A stretch of 64,000 nucleotides of DNA, from positions 232,378,371 to 232,442,370 of the forward strand of contig NC_085140.1 in the NCBI RefSeq assembly GCF_024139115.2, read 5' to 3'. A program made the position numbers and the translations under genes. The notes beneath the pieces were generated by a model. That model was not told the origin of the DNA. It saw only the letters and a list, made by a program, of their open reading frames with translations, and did no database searches. Shown here piece by piece: positions 34,091 to 43,389 of this stretch (position 1 is its first letter; every line of letters begins with the position of its first letter). This DNA comes from Armigeres subalbatus (taxonomy: Eukaryota; Arthropoda; Insecta; Diptera; Culicidae).

Positions 34091-35394
34091 AATGTCACTC
34101 ATTTTTCGGGCACTTATCCTCAACCGATTTGCTCGCAACAAGTTGCATTCGACGCAGAATCCTGTCCCATTGTTTCCTATTTGAAATTGGCGAGATCGGA
34201 CTATGGGATCGAAAGTTATGGCCAAAATACAAATTCATTCGAAAAAAGCGCGTAAAAATGTCACTCATTTTTCGGGCACTTATCCTCAACCGCTTTGCTC
34301 GCAACAAGTTGCATTCGACGCAGAATCCTGTCCCATTGTTTCCTATTTGCAATTGGCGAGATCGGACTATGGGATCGAAAGTTATGGCCAAAATACAAAT
34401 TTATACGAAAAAATCGCGTAAAAAATGTCACTCATTTTTCGGGCACTTATACTCAACTGATTTGCTCGCAACAAGTTGCATTCGACGCAGAATCCTGTCC
34501 CATTGTTTCCTATTTGAAATTGGCGAGATCGGACTATGGGATCAAAAGTTATGGCCAAAACACAAAATCATACGAAAAATCGTGTAAAAATGTCACTCAT
34601 TTTTCAAGCACTTATCCTCAACCGATTTGCTCGCAACAAGTTGCATTCGACGCAGAATCCTGTCTCATTATTTCTTATTTGAAATTGGCCCGATCGGACT
34701 ATGGGATCAAAAGTTATGGCCAAAACACAAAATCATACGAAAAAATCGTGTAAGAAATGTCACTAATTTTTCGGGCACTTATCCTCAACTGATTTGCTCG
34801 CAACAAGTTGCATTCGACGCAGAATCCTGTCCCATTGTTTCCTATTTGAAATTGGCCAGATCGGACTATGGGATCGAAAGTTATGGCCAAAATACAAATT
34901 CATACAAAAATCGCGTAAAATGTCACTCATTTTCGGACACTTATCCTCAACTGATTTGCTCGCAACAAGTTGCATTCGACGCAGAATCCTGTCCCATTAT
35001 TTCTTATTTGAAATTGGGCAGATCGGACTATGGGATCGAGAGTTAAGGCCAAAATACAAATTCATACGAAAATATTGCGTAAGAAATGTCACTCATTTTT
35101 CAGGCACTTATTCTCAACCGATTGGCTCGCAACAAATTGCATTCGACGCAAAAATCCTTTCCCATTGTTTCCTATTAAAATTGGACAGGTCGGACTATGG
35201 GATTGGAAGTTATGACCAAAATACCTTTTTTCATAAAAATCACAAAAAATGTCACCTATTTTTCGGACACCTAACCTTAACCGATTCACACGAAACAAGT
35301 TGCATTCGACGCAGAATCCTGTCCCATTGTTTCCTATTGAAAATTGGCTAGATCGGACTATGGGATCGGAAGATATGGCCGAAACACCATTTTA
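34091..35394 (-). repeat. Satellite sub-array 3, about 8 units
   Basis: The same 167-bp unit, with several units carrying GAAATTGGCGAGATCGG, a variant absent from sub-array 2. Units become more diverged towards 35394. Confidence 0.9.
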
Positions 35395-35648
35395 GCCTTT
35401 TTATACGAAAAGGCTGTATGTTCGCTCCAAAACCAAACTTTTACAGAAGGCCTGGAGACCCATAGTGTTATATACCAATCGATTCAGCTCGACGAACTGA
35501 GATGATGTCTCTGTCTCTCCACTTCAAACGGGCGTTTGGCAGAAAAAGAGTCATGAGATTTATGTCATAAAAAGTGTTGCCCTCCACCCGCGTGATGGGA
35601 ATGACATTTTCGTTTTCTTTTAGTGTAGTCGGAGCTTCAGTTCAACTA

Positions 35649-36059
35649 TCATCCAAAAGTGATATCCTTAAAATATATGACTGGGTGAAATAAAACAGGG
35701 TTATGTACGTCAAAAAGATTGGAAAAGGAAACAAAAATGTCAAAATTCTTATTAGCATATTGTAGATCAAGCTGAAAACCGAACCGAGGTCCCGCGAAAT
35801 CGCATTTCCGGATGTTGCAACTGCATCGCGAGTAGTGCGCAACTGTGCCATAGTCGGGCACCACTCGCGATGCAGTTGCGATATCCGGAAATGGGACAAA
35901 ATATGATTTTCGGTTTTCAACTGGATCTACAATATCTTTGCCATAAATAATCTGATTTTCATAGAACGGACAAAGAAATTTGTCTTTTTTACTCCTAGCC
36001 ACTAGCTCATCTTTTTTCAAGCACACACATTTTACGAAGGTCGAGAAAGGCACCATCAC
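35649..36059 (-). CDS. Hypothetical ORF in H-family core, copy 1
   Basis: Open for about 136 codons, read from the 5' end of the H copy. Recognisable shared blocks with the copy at 52091-52411 are FVKCVCLK, DELVARSKK, LCPFYEN, KDIVDPVEN, RFGFQLDLQYANKNFDIF and PVIYFKDITFG. Between VEN and RFGFQ this copy carries about 39 extra codons derived from a DNA hairpin. Indels between the copies are multiples of three and many differences look synonymous or conservative. I recognise no domain and no start context, and the product may not exist; I rank it as a possible small protein or a coincidence. Confidence 0.3.
   Translation of the reverse strand: MMVPFSTFVKCVCLKKDELVARSKKDKFLCPFYENQIIYGKDIVDPVENRKSYFVPFPDIATASRVVPDYGTVAHYSRCSCNIRKCDFAGPRFGFQLDLQYANKNFDIFVSFSNLFDVHNPVLFHPVIYFKDITFG
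35793..35912. repeat. Hairpin insertion inside the H core ORF
   Basis: Arms CATTTCCGGAT and GCAACTGCATCGCGAGT lie left of a short loop, with complementary arms ACTCGCGATGCAGTTGC and ATCCGGAAATG to the right (about 35802-35893). The segment is absent at the equivalent position of the second copy, near 52243. The length difference of about 117 bp is a multiple of three. Confidence 0.7.
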
Positions 36060-36080
36060 CGCTAGGTGGATTAATCTGGG

Positions 36081-37248
36081 TTTTTATGGAAAAATCGCTA
36101 TTATTTTTCAGGCACTTTTCCTCAACCGATTTGCTCGCATTAAATTGCATTCGACGCAGAATTTCTCATTTAGGCTTATTCTGCGAGTGGAGTGACGTGA
36201 GATTGCCCGAATGACGTGAGAAGAGTCGTATAGCCCCATTTGAATAACATGGTCACCTCACGTGAACAGATCGGACTATGGGCTTAGAAGTTATGGTCAA
36301 ATAACTATTTATTGTGAAAAAAGAATTTAAAAAGTCTAGCTCACTTTTTTAGCACTTAGACTTCATCTATTCCCCAAGCAACACAAGTTGAACAAATCTG
36401 GTTGCAGTAACCATATTGTGAATAAATCCGGTCATATATAAGTTACTGTGATTGATGTGCAATATGTGTGCTTCTCAGGTCGCTCGCAACAGATTGCATT
36501 CGATGCAGAATCTTGTCCCATTGTTTCCTATAGAAACTTAAACTTGGCTGGATCGTACAATTGGGTCAGAAGTTATGGCGAAAATACTAATTTTAAACTA
36601 CAAAATTAAATGCCATTTTTTGCACTTATGCTCATTCGTTTTGTTTGCAACAAGTTGCGTTTTGCGAGAAATTTTGTTATGCCTGTAAACAAATATGAAA
36701 AATAAGACCAAACCACATATTGATCACTTGTCATAAGACGAGTTTGTACAATCCCAATGGTGGAATTGACAAATTCGTCTTTTGACAAGTGAAGACATTC
36801 CACTAAAAAGCGCAAAATAATTTCCTAACACATATTGGTGTTATTTTAGATTTTTCCAAACCTTTTGAACGAACGAGAAAGGCACCATCACCGCTAGGTG
36901 GATAAATCTGGGTTTTTACTGAATAATCGCGTAAAAAAGTGTCACTCATTTTTCGGGCACTTATCCTCAATTGATTTACTCGCAACAAGTTGCATTCGAC
37001 GCAGAAAAGTTTCTCATTGTTTCATATTGAAAATTGGCCAGACCGGACTATGGGATCGAAAGTTATGACCAAAATACTTTTTTTACGGAATAATCGCGTG
37101 AAAAAGTGTCACTCATTTTCCGGGCACTTATCCTTAACAGATTTACTCGCAACAAATTGCATTCAACGCAGAAAAGTGTCTCATTGTTTCCGATTGAAAA
37201 TTGGTCAGATCGGACTATGGGATCGGAAGTTATGGCCAAAATACTTTT
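36081..37248 (-). repeat. Degenerate satellite units plus another H 5' end
   Basis: Diverged units are recognisable near 36090-36165, 36475-36590, 36940-37080 and 37105-37245 by GATTTACTCGCAACAAGTTG-like and GGACTATGGGATCG segments. An H 5' end (CCCAGATTTATCCACCTAGC, TGCCTTTCTCGT) lies at about 36870-36922 in minus orientation. The DNA at about 36600-36865 is an unrecognised core containing GTGAAGACATTCCAC, also seen near 29208. Confidence 0.65.
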
Positions 37249-37820
<572 letters not shown>

Positions 37821-38010
37821 TTTTTTTATAGAAAAATCACAAACAAATGTCACCTATTTTTCGGACACCTAACCTTGATCGATTTACACGCAACAAGTTG
37901 CATTCGACTCAGATTCCTGTCTCATTGTTTCCTATCGAAAATTGGCCAGTTATGGCTAAAATGCAATTTTTAACGAAAAAATCGCGTAAAGAATGTCACT
38001 TATTTTTAGG
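37821..38010 (-). repeat. Satellite sequence; its last unit is broken by the TA-flanked MITE
   Basis: One diverged 167-bp unit (CACCTATTTTTCGGACACCT, CAACAAGTTGCATTCGACTC), then the beginning of the next (GAATGTCACTTATTTTTAGG). That unit resumes at 47564 with TTTATCTTCAGATTATTTGC. Confidence 0.8.
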
Positions 38011-38285
38011 TACCGTCTACGGGGGTGTCATTGGGCCAAAATGTGGTATGCTCCAAGTGAATGTTACAAAGTTCTAGTAGTTAATATTGGAATCAAGTTG
38101 TAATTAGTTAGGTACAAGCTTGAACAATAAATTTACCATTGTGTGAGGAAAAAATAATAAATGAGAGAAATTCTTCAAAGTTATATGTTGTTTAAAATTG
38201 GCCCATTCTCACCCCTTACAGGGGGTGACATTGGGCCACATACAATAAAGTTCAGCGGTGACGATGCAACGATTCAATCGTTCAA

Positions 38286-38538
38286 TCAGTTCGCTCTGGG
38301 ACACGACTCAGAACAGTCGTCTAACTGAGATCGAGGAAATTCACATTTGTGTGCAGTTTTTTTTTTCCGCTTCGCTGAAGTTAAAGGGAGCGAACTAAAC
38401 ACAGTTTATCTTTATTTGAGGGGACAATAGTGAACTATTGATCTGTGCGCGTGAGATCCACATTACTCTCTTCTCTTCCGAATCATCCCACTGGACATAA
38501 GCTACTGCTACCCGATATTGAGAGTCGGGTGAATAGAG
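38286..38538 (+). promoter_or_regulatory. 5' UTR and likely internal promoter of the I element
   Basis: 253 bp between the TSD and the ORF1 start. It begins CAGTTCGCTC, similar to the CAGT-type starts of other LINEs. The promoter function is inferred. Confidence 0.5.
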
Positions 38539-39735
38539 ATGGCCTCAGGGTCATCTCTGCTGGTTGAGGGGAACCCCTTTCCCCCTGACATCAATCGAAG
38601 AAAAGCATGGAACGATGGGAAGGAAACAACATCGGTAACTGTTGACGGAAGCTATGCTGGTCGAAGACAACCTGAATGGATGGATCCAATTAATGGAGAG
38701 TTATCGATACTCCTGATGAAACCAGCAAAAGAGAACGACGTGCTACCCGACAACCCGTTTTTCATACGCAAATCTATCGAAGCTGCAGTAGGTACCATCG
38801 AAGACGCCCGACCAGAAGCTAGAGGAACGCGGTACGTGTTGAAAGTTCGACAAAAGCGGCAAATTGAAAAACTGCTCGCCTTAAAACAGCTTATTGATGG
38901 AACAGCGATCTGTATCGAGCTACACGGAACACTAAATATCAGGAAATGTATAGTATCGTGTCAATATGGATTGAACCTTCCCGACGACGAACTGACATCG
39001 CTTCTAGGAAGTCAACGTGTAATTGAAGTACGTCGCTTTACCAAACGAGATCCGAAGAATTGAAAGACGTTTATCCCAACTAATACTATGGTACTGACAA
39101 TCCAAGGAACAACAATCCCGGATTTTCTTTATTTCGGATATGTAAGGGTAAAAACTCGACCCTATTATCCAGCACCTCTACAATGCACTAGGTGTCACAG
39201 ATTTGGTCATTCCAAAAAGTTCTGTACGGAAAAGGAAATATGTGCGGATTGCTCTTCGGAGCATGCTGAATCTACACCTTGCGTAGCTGATCCCCTCTGC
39301 GTAAACTGTAGCGGGCCCCACAGCTCAAGATCAAGGGATTGTCCGGTTAAACTCGCCGAGGCTAAAATTGTTAAAATTAAAGTTGATCAAGATGTATCGT
39401 ACGGCGAAGCTAGGAAAAGACACCAAGCGACAATGGAAAGTAATGACCAGGAGCCAGCAATGAGCTCGAGTCCATCCATCAAGGATCTACTGAAAAAACT
39501 AGACGAGAAAGATCAAGAAAACGCCAAGTTAAGGATGCTTTTGCAGAATCTAATCAAAGAAGTTGCAGATCTAAAGAAAAATAATCATCCATCTGTATTA
39601 GCTACAACAGAAATACCAGAACAGCTTACAATGGACACATCAGAAGAGCAGAAAGTCTCCAAACGACAACGAAGCAAAGATATATCACCGACTGTCCTGC
39701 AAGGTAATGGAAGAAATTTATTATTATTTATTTAT

Positions 39736-42700
39736 TCAGACTAAGGCCGAAGTGGCCTGTGCGGTATGTAAGAGTCTTCTCCATTCGGCTCGGTCCATGG
39801 CAACACGTCGCCAGCCACGCAGTCTACGGAGGGTCCGCAAGTCATCTTCCACCTGATCGATCCACCTTGCCCGCTGCGCACCTCGCCTTCTTGTGCCCGT
39901 CGGATCGTTGTCGAGAACCATTTTCACCGGGTTATTGTCCGACATTCTGGCTACGTGCCCGGCCCACCGCAGTCGTCCGATTTTCGCGGTGTGAACGATG
40001 GATGGTTCTCCCAACAGCTGATGCAACTCGTGGTTCATTCGCCTCCTCCATGTACCGTCCGCCATCTGCACCCCACCATAGATGGTACGCAGCACTTTCC
40101 TTTCGAAAACTCCGAGTGCGCGTTGGTCCTCCACGAGCATCGTCCAGGTCTCGTGTCCGTAGAGGACTACCGGTCTAATGAGCGTTTTGTAAATGGTCAG
40201 TTTGGTACGGCGGCGAACTCTATTCGATCGAAGCGTCTTGCGGAGTCCAAAGTATGCACGATTTCCAGCCACTATACGCCTCCGAATTTCTCTGCTGGTA
40301 TCATTTTCGGCAGTCACCAGTGAGCCCAAGTACACAAATTCTTCTACCACCTCGATTTCATCACCACCGATGCCAACTCGCGGTGGGTGGCTCACATTGT
40401 CTTCTCTTGAACCTCTTCCTATCATGTACTTCGTCTTCGACGTGTTGATGACTAGTCCGATCCGCTTGGCTTCCCTCTTCAGTCTGATGTAGGCTTCCTC
40501 CATCTTCTCAAAGTTACGTGCCATAATATCTATGTCGTCGGCGAAGCCAAATAACTGGACGGACTTATTGAAAATTGTGCCACTCGTGTTAATCCCTGCT
40601 CTTCGTATTACCCCTTCCAAAGCGATGTTGAATAGCAGACACGAAAGACCATCACCTTGCCGTAACCCTCTGCGGGTTTCGAAGGGACTCGAGAATGCCC
40701 CTGAAACTCGAACTACGCACATCACCCGATCCATCGTCGCTTTGATCAACCGTGTCAGTTTATCCGGAAATCCGTTTTCGTGCATTAGCTGCCATAGCTG
40801 GTCCCGATCGATTGTATCATATGCGGCTTTGAAGTCGATGAATAGATGATGTGTGGGCACGTTGTATTCGCGGCACTTCTGCAGTACTTGGCGAATGGCG
40901 AACACCTGGTCCGTGGTGGAGCGTTCGCCCATAAAACCCGCCTGGTACTGCCCCACGAACTCCCTTGCAATTGGTGCTAGTCGACGGCATAAAATTTGGG
41001 AGAGTACCTTGTAGGCGGCGTTCAGCAATGTGATTGCGCGGTAGTTGCTACAATCCAGCTTATCGCCCTTTTTGTAGATGGGACACACGACACCTTCCAT
41101 CCACTCCTGCGGCAAAACTTCCTCCTCCCAAATCTTGGTAATGACCCAGTGCAGCGCTCTAGCCAGTGCCTCACCACCGTGTTTAAATAGCTCTCCTGGT
41201 AGTTGGTCAACCCCAGGGGCTTTGTGGTTCTTCAGCCGGCCAATCTCCTCCTGGATTTCCTGGAGATCCGGGGCCGGTAGAATTATGTCCTGCGCGCGTT
41301 CCCCTAGGTCCATCACCATACCGCCATCTTCGTCTGCCGCATTGCCATTCAGGTGCTCTTCGTAGTGCTGCTGCCACCTTTGGATCACCTCACGCTCGTT
41401 CGTAAGAAGGTTCCCGTTTATGTCCTTGCACATATCAGGCTGTGGCACGTGGCCCTTACGTGAACGGTTCAACTTCTCATAGAACTTTCGTGTGTTATTA
41501 GTGCGGTACAGTTGCTCCGTCTCTTCACGGTCTCGATCTTCCTGCTGACGCTTTTTCCTCCGGAAAATCGAGTTTTGTCTGTTCCGCGCCTGTTTATATC
41601 GTGCCTCATTCGCCCTCGTGCGGTGTTGCAGCAATCTCGCCCATGCTGCATTCTTCTCTTCTACTAACTGCTCACATTCGCCGTCATACCAGTCGTTTCT
41701 CCGATCCGGGGGCACCGTGCCAAGTGCAGCGGTTGCGGTGCTACCAATGGCGGATCGAATATGTCTCCAGCCATCTTCAAGAGACGCTGCGCCTAGCTGC
41801 TCTTCCGTTGGGAGTGCCACTTCCAGCTGCTGCGCGTATTCTTGGGCTAGTCTACCATCTTGTAGCTGCCCAATATTAAGCCGCGGCGTCCGACTTCGAC
41901 GCGTGTTGTACACCGTCGAGAGTTTTGAGCGCAGGCAAACTGCAACGAGGTAGTGGTCGGATTCAATATTCGCACTGCGGTAAGTGCGGACGTTCGTGAT
42001 GTCGGAGAAGAATTTACCGTCGATTAGAACGTGGTCGATTTGGTTTTCCGTTTCTTGGTTAGGTGATCTCCATGTGGCCTTGTGGATATTTTTGCGGGGA
42101 AAGAAGGTGCTTCGGACTACCATTCCGCGGGAGGCTGCGAAGTTTATGCATCGTTGGCCGTTGTCATTCGATACGGTGTGCAGACTATCCGGTCCGATGA
42201 CCGGTCTATACATTTCCTCCCTTCCTACCTGCGCGTTCATGTCACCGATGACGATTTTGACGTCCCGCAGTGGGCATCCATCGTATGTCTGCTCCAGCTG
42301 TGCGTAGAACGCTTCTTTCTCGTCGTCGGGTCTCCCTTCGTGTGGGCAGTGCACGTTGATGATGCTATAGTTGAAGAAACGGCCTTTAATCCTCAGCTTG
42401 CACATCCTTGCGTTGATTGGCTGCCACCCAATCACGCGTTGGCGCATCTTTCCCAGCACTATGAAGCCGGTTCCCAGCTCGTTGGTGGTGCCACAGCTTT
42501 GGTAGAAGGTAGCCGCCCGATGCCCGCTTTTCCACACTTTCTGTCCTGTCCAGCAAATCTCCTGCAGCGCCACGACGTCGAAGTTGCGGGGATGTAATTC
42601 ATCGTAGATCATCCTGTCGCAACCTGCGAAACCTAGCGACTTGCAGTTCCATGTTCCAAGCTTCCAATCGTGATCCTTTATTCGTCGCCTAGGTCTTTGC

Positions 42701-42777
42701 CGATTATATCGAGTCGCATTATCTCTTATATTGTTCGTAATTATTGGTTTTCCAGGCGGCTTATTGGGCCTGCGCAA
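39736..42777 (-). CDS. RTE-like APE-RT polyprotein, copy C, open reading frame intact
   Basis: 1013 codons without a stop; the exact start is unsure, since the frame is open from a TTG at 42777 and the first ATG in frame lies at MIYDELHPRNF. In order: APE (KLGTWNCKSL, VVALQEICW, KIVIGDMNAQVGRE, ESDHYLVAV) in about residues 40-270; a Lys/Arg-rich linker; RT (NYRAITLLNAAYKVL, YQAGFMGERSTTDQVF, FIDFKAAYDTIDRDQLW, TRRGLRQGDGLSCLLFN, FADDIDIM at about 40524-40550) in about residues 470-760; and a C-terminal region with LRWAGHVARM. Catalytic Glu, Asp and His of APE and the FADD aspartates are present. The enzyme would nick DNA and copy its own RNA at the break. It lies antisense to the I element that hosts it. 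Confidence 0.92.
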   Translation of the reverse strand: MRRPNKPPGKPIITNNIRDNATRYNRQRPRRRIKDHDWKLGTWNCKSLGFAGCDRMIYDELHPRNFDVVALQEICWTGQKVWKSGHRAATFYQSCGTTNELGTGFIVLGKMRQRVIGWQPINARMCKLRIKGRFFNYSIINVHCPHEGRPDDEKEAFYAQLEQTYDGCPLRDVKIVIGDMNAQVGREEMYRPVIGPDSLHTVSNDNGQRCINFAASRGMVVRSTFFPRKNIHKATWRSPNQETENQIDHVLIDGKFFSDITNVRTYRSANIESDHYLVAVCLRSKLSTVYNTRRSRTPRLNIGQLQDGRLAQEYAQQLEVALPTEEQLGAASLEDGWRHIRSAIGSTATAALGTVPPDRRNDWYDGECEQLVEEKNAAWARLLQHRTRANEARYKQARNRQNSIFRRKKRQQEDRDREETEQLYRTNNTRKFYEKLNRSRKGHVPQPDMCKDINGNLLTNEREVIQRWQQHYEEHLNGNAADEDGGMVMDLGERAQDIILPAPDLQEIQEEIGRLKNHKAPGVDQLPGELFKHGGEALARALHWVITKIWEEEVLPQEWMEGVVCPIYKKGDKLDCSNYRAITLLNAAYKVLSQILCRRLAPIAREFVGQYQAGFMGERSTTDQVFAIRQVLQKCREYNVPTHHLFIDFKAAYDTIDRDQLWQLMHENGFPDKLTRLIKATMDRVMCVVRVSGAFSSPFETRRGLRQGDGLSCLLFNIALEGVIRRAGINTSGTIFNKSVQLFGFADDIDIMARNFEKMEEAYIRLKREAKRIGLVINTSKTKYMIGRGSREDNVSHPPRVGIGGDEIEVVEEFVYLGSLVTAENDTSREIRRRIVAGNRAYFGLRKTLRSNRVRRRTKLTIYKTLIRPVVLYGHETWTMLVEDQRALGVFERKVLRTIYGGVQMADGTWRRRMNHELHQLLGEPSIVHTAKIGRLRWAGHVARMSDNNPVKMVLDNDPTGTRRRGAQRARWIDQVEDDLRTLRRLRGWRRVAMDRAEWRRLLHTAQATSALV

Positions 42778-43030
42778 ACCTCCTGTCTCGCCGGAGGGCC
42801 GTCGTGTCAGGGCTGTTTAGCGTCCCACCTAACACCAGGACTTGGGCTTGTGCGCTTTGAGCGGCACACGGTCGCTTTGGCGGAGCCTACTTGCGGATAC
42901 ATGCAGCTTTTTATAGAGGTTTAACAGGGCCCACTGTCAAACCCCACCACATCCTAGGCAGGCGCCACAACTCGCAGATGGCCTGGGGAGGGATCGTCAA
43001 GCCCTTGGACAAAGTCCCTGCTGCCCCCAA
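42778..43030 (-). promoter_or_regulatory. 5' leader of RTE-like copy C
   Basis: The same leader as copies A and B, with the TATA-like CTATAAAAAGCTGCATG near 42905. The promoter role is inferred from its conservation at the extreme 5' end of all full copies. Confidence 0.5.
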
Positions 43031-43389
43031 AGAATGAAATTCACCCCCCTTAAAGAAGTCTTCCAGCGCAACATCCCAGGTAAATCCACAATCCGCTCCC
43101 AACAACGAAGAAGAAATCAAACACACGAAGAAAAACCAAAAGAAACATAGTCACAGCCACTCCAAATTTTGCATTTCTCCCGATCATCAAAACGGGTCCA
43201 ATTGGTCAGATCCAAATATCTAACAAACATCAGAATTCGGCCAATTTCCTACTTCTCCTACCATCATTCAATTCCAAAGATAACAACTCGATCACTGACG
43301 CTTTGGCCTCTACCCCTCTGAATAGTATTAACACGGGCCGACATCAATTTATCACTAATCCCACACAAAAACCAGTAAAAGCAACCGCA

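Larger units (their letters stand above)
35395..36080 (-). mobile_element. H-family element with ORF core, copy 1
   Basis: In minus orientation the 5' end is CCCAGATTAATCCACCTAGC, then TGCCTTTCTCGA, a non-satellite core of about 500 bp, then CTCAGTTCGTCGAGCTGAAT, TATATAACACTATGGGTCTC and a terminal hairpin (AGCCTTTT, TATA, CGAAAAGGCT). It has no (CA)n tract and no 167-bp unit. It sits inside a satellite unit, at that unit's A-run. A second copy of the same core lies at 51881-52412. Confidence 0.75.
39720..43030 (-). mobile_element. RTE-like non-LTR retrotransposon, copy C, intact
   Basis: Full-length 3.3 kb in minus orientation inside ORF1 of the I element. The leader is at about 42778-43030 and the 3' end is the short-repeat AATAAATAATAATAA. 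The flanks carry GAAGAAATT at the left and GAATGAAATT at the right, a probable TSD of 9-10 bp with one indel. Unlike copies A and B, its whole ORF is open. It is the best candidate for a recently active element in the window. Confidence 0.9.
38539..43223 (+). pseudogene. I-element ORF1 (Gag-like), nonsense codon and RTE insertion
   Basis: The ATG at 38539 opens a frame that stops at a TGA (39061-39063) and continues in the same frame to about 39718; the remaining C-terminus is at 43037-43223 beyond the RTE insertion. Three zinc knuckles are visible: CTRCHRFGHSKKFC (CX2CX4HX4C), CADCSSEHAESTPC (CX2CX3HX5C) and CVNCSGPHSSRSRDC (CX2CX3HX6C). They are followed by a Lys/Glu-rich, probably coiled segment (KDLLKKLDEKDQENAKLRML). 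The protein would coat element RNA. Across the insertion site the frame is kept once one copy of the target duplication is discounted, so the C-terminus was coding before the RTE arrived. The TGA is probably a CGA to TGA change. Confidence 0.85.

Noticed and set aside
29675..35351. Dozens of overlapping open frames of 100-150 codons with repeated IRSYGQNTNSYEK or CHSFFGHLSSTDLLATSC motifs
   Set aside because: They are translations of the 167-bp satellite in rotating frames. The period is not a multiple of three and the frames stop at unit variants, so no tandem-repeat protein is implied.
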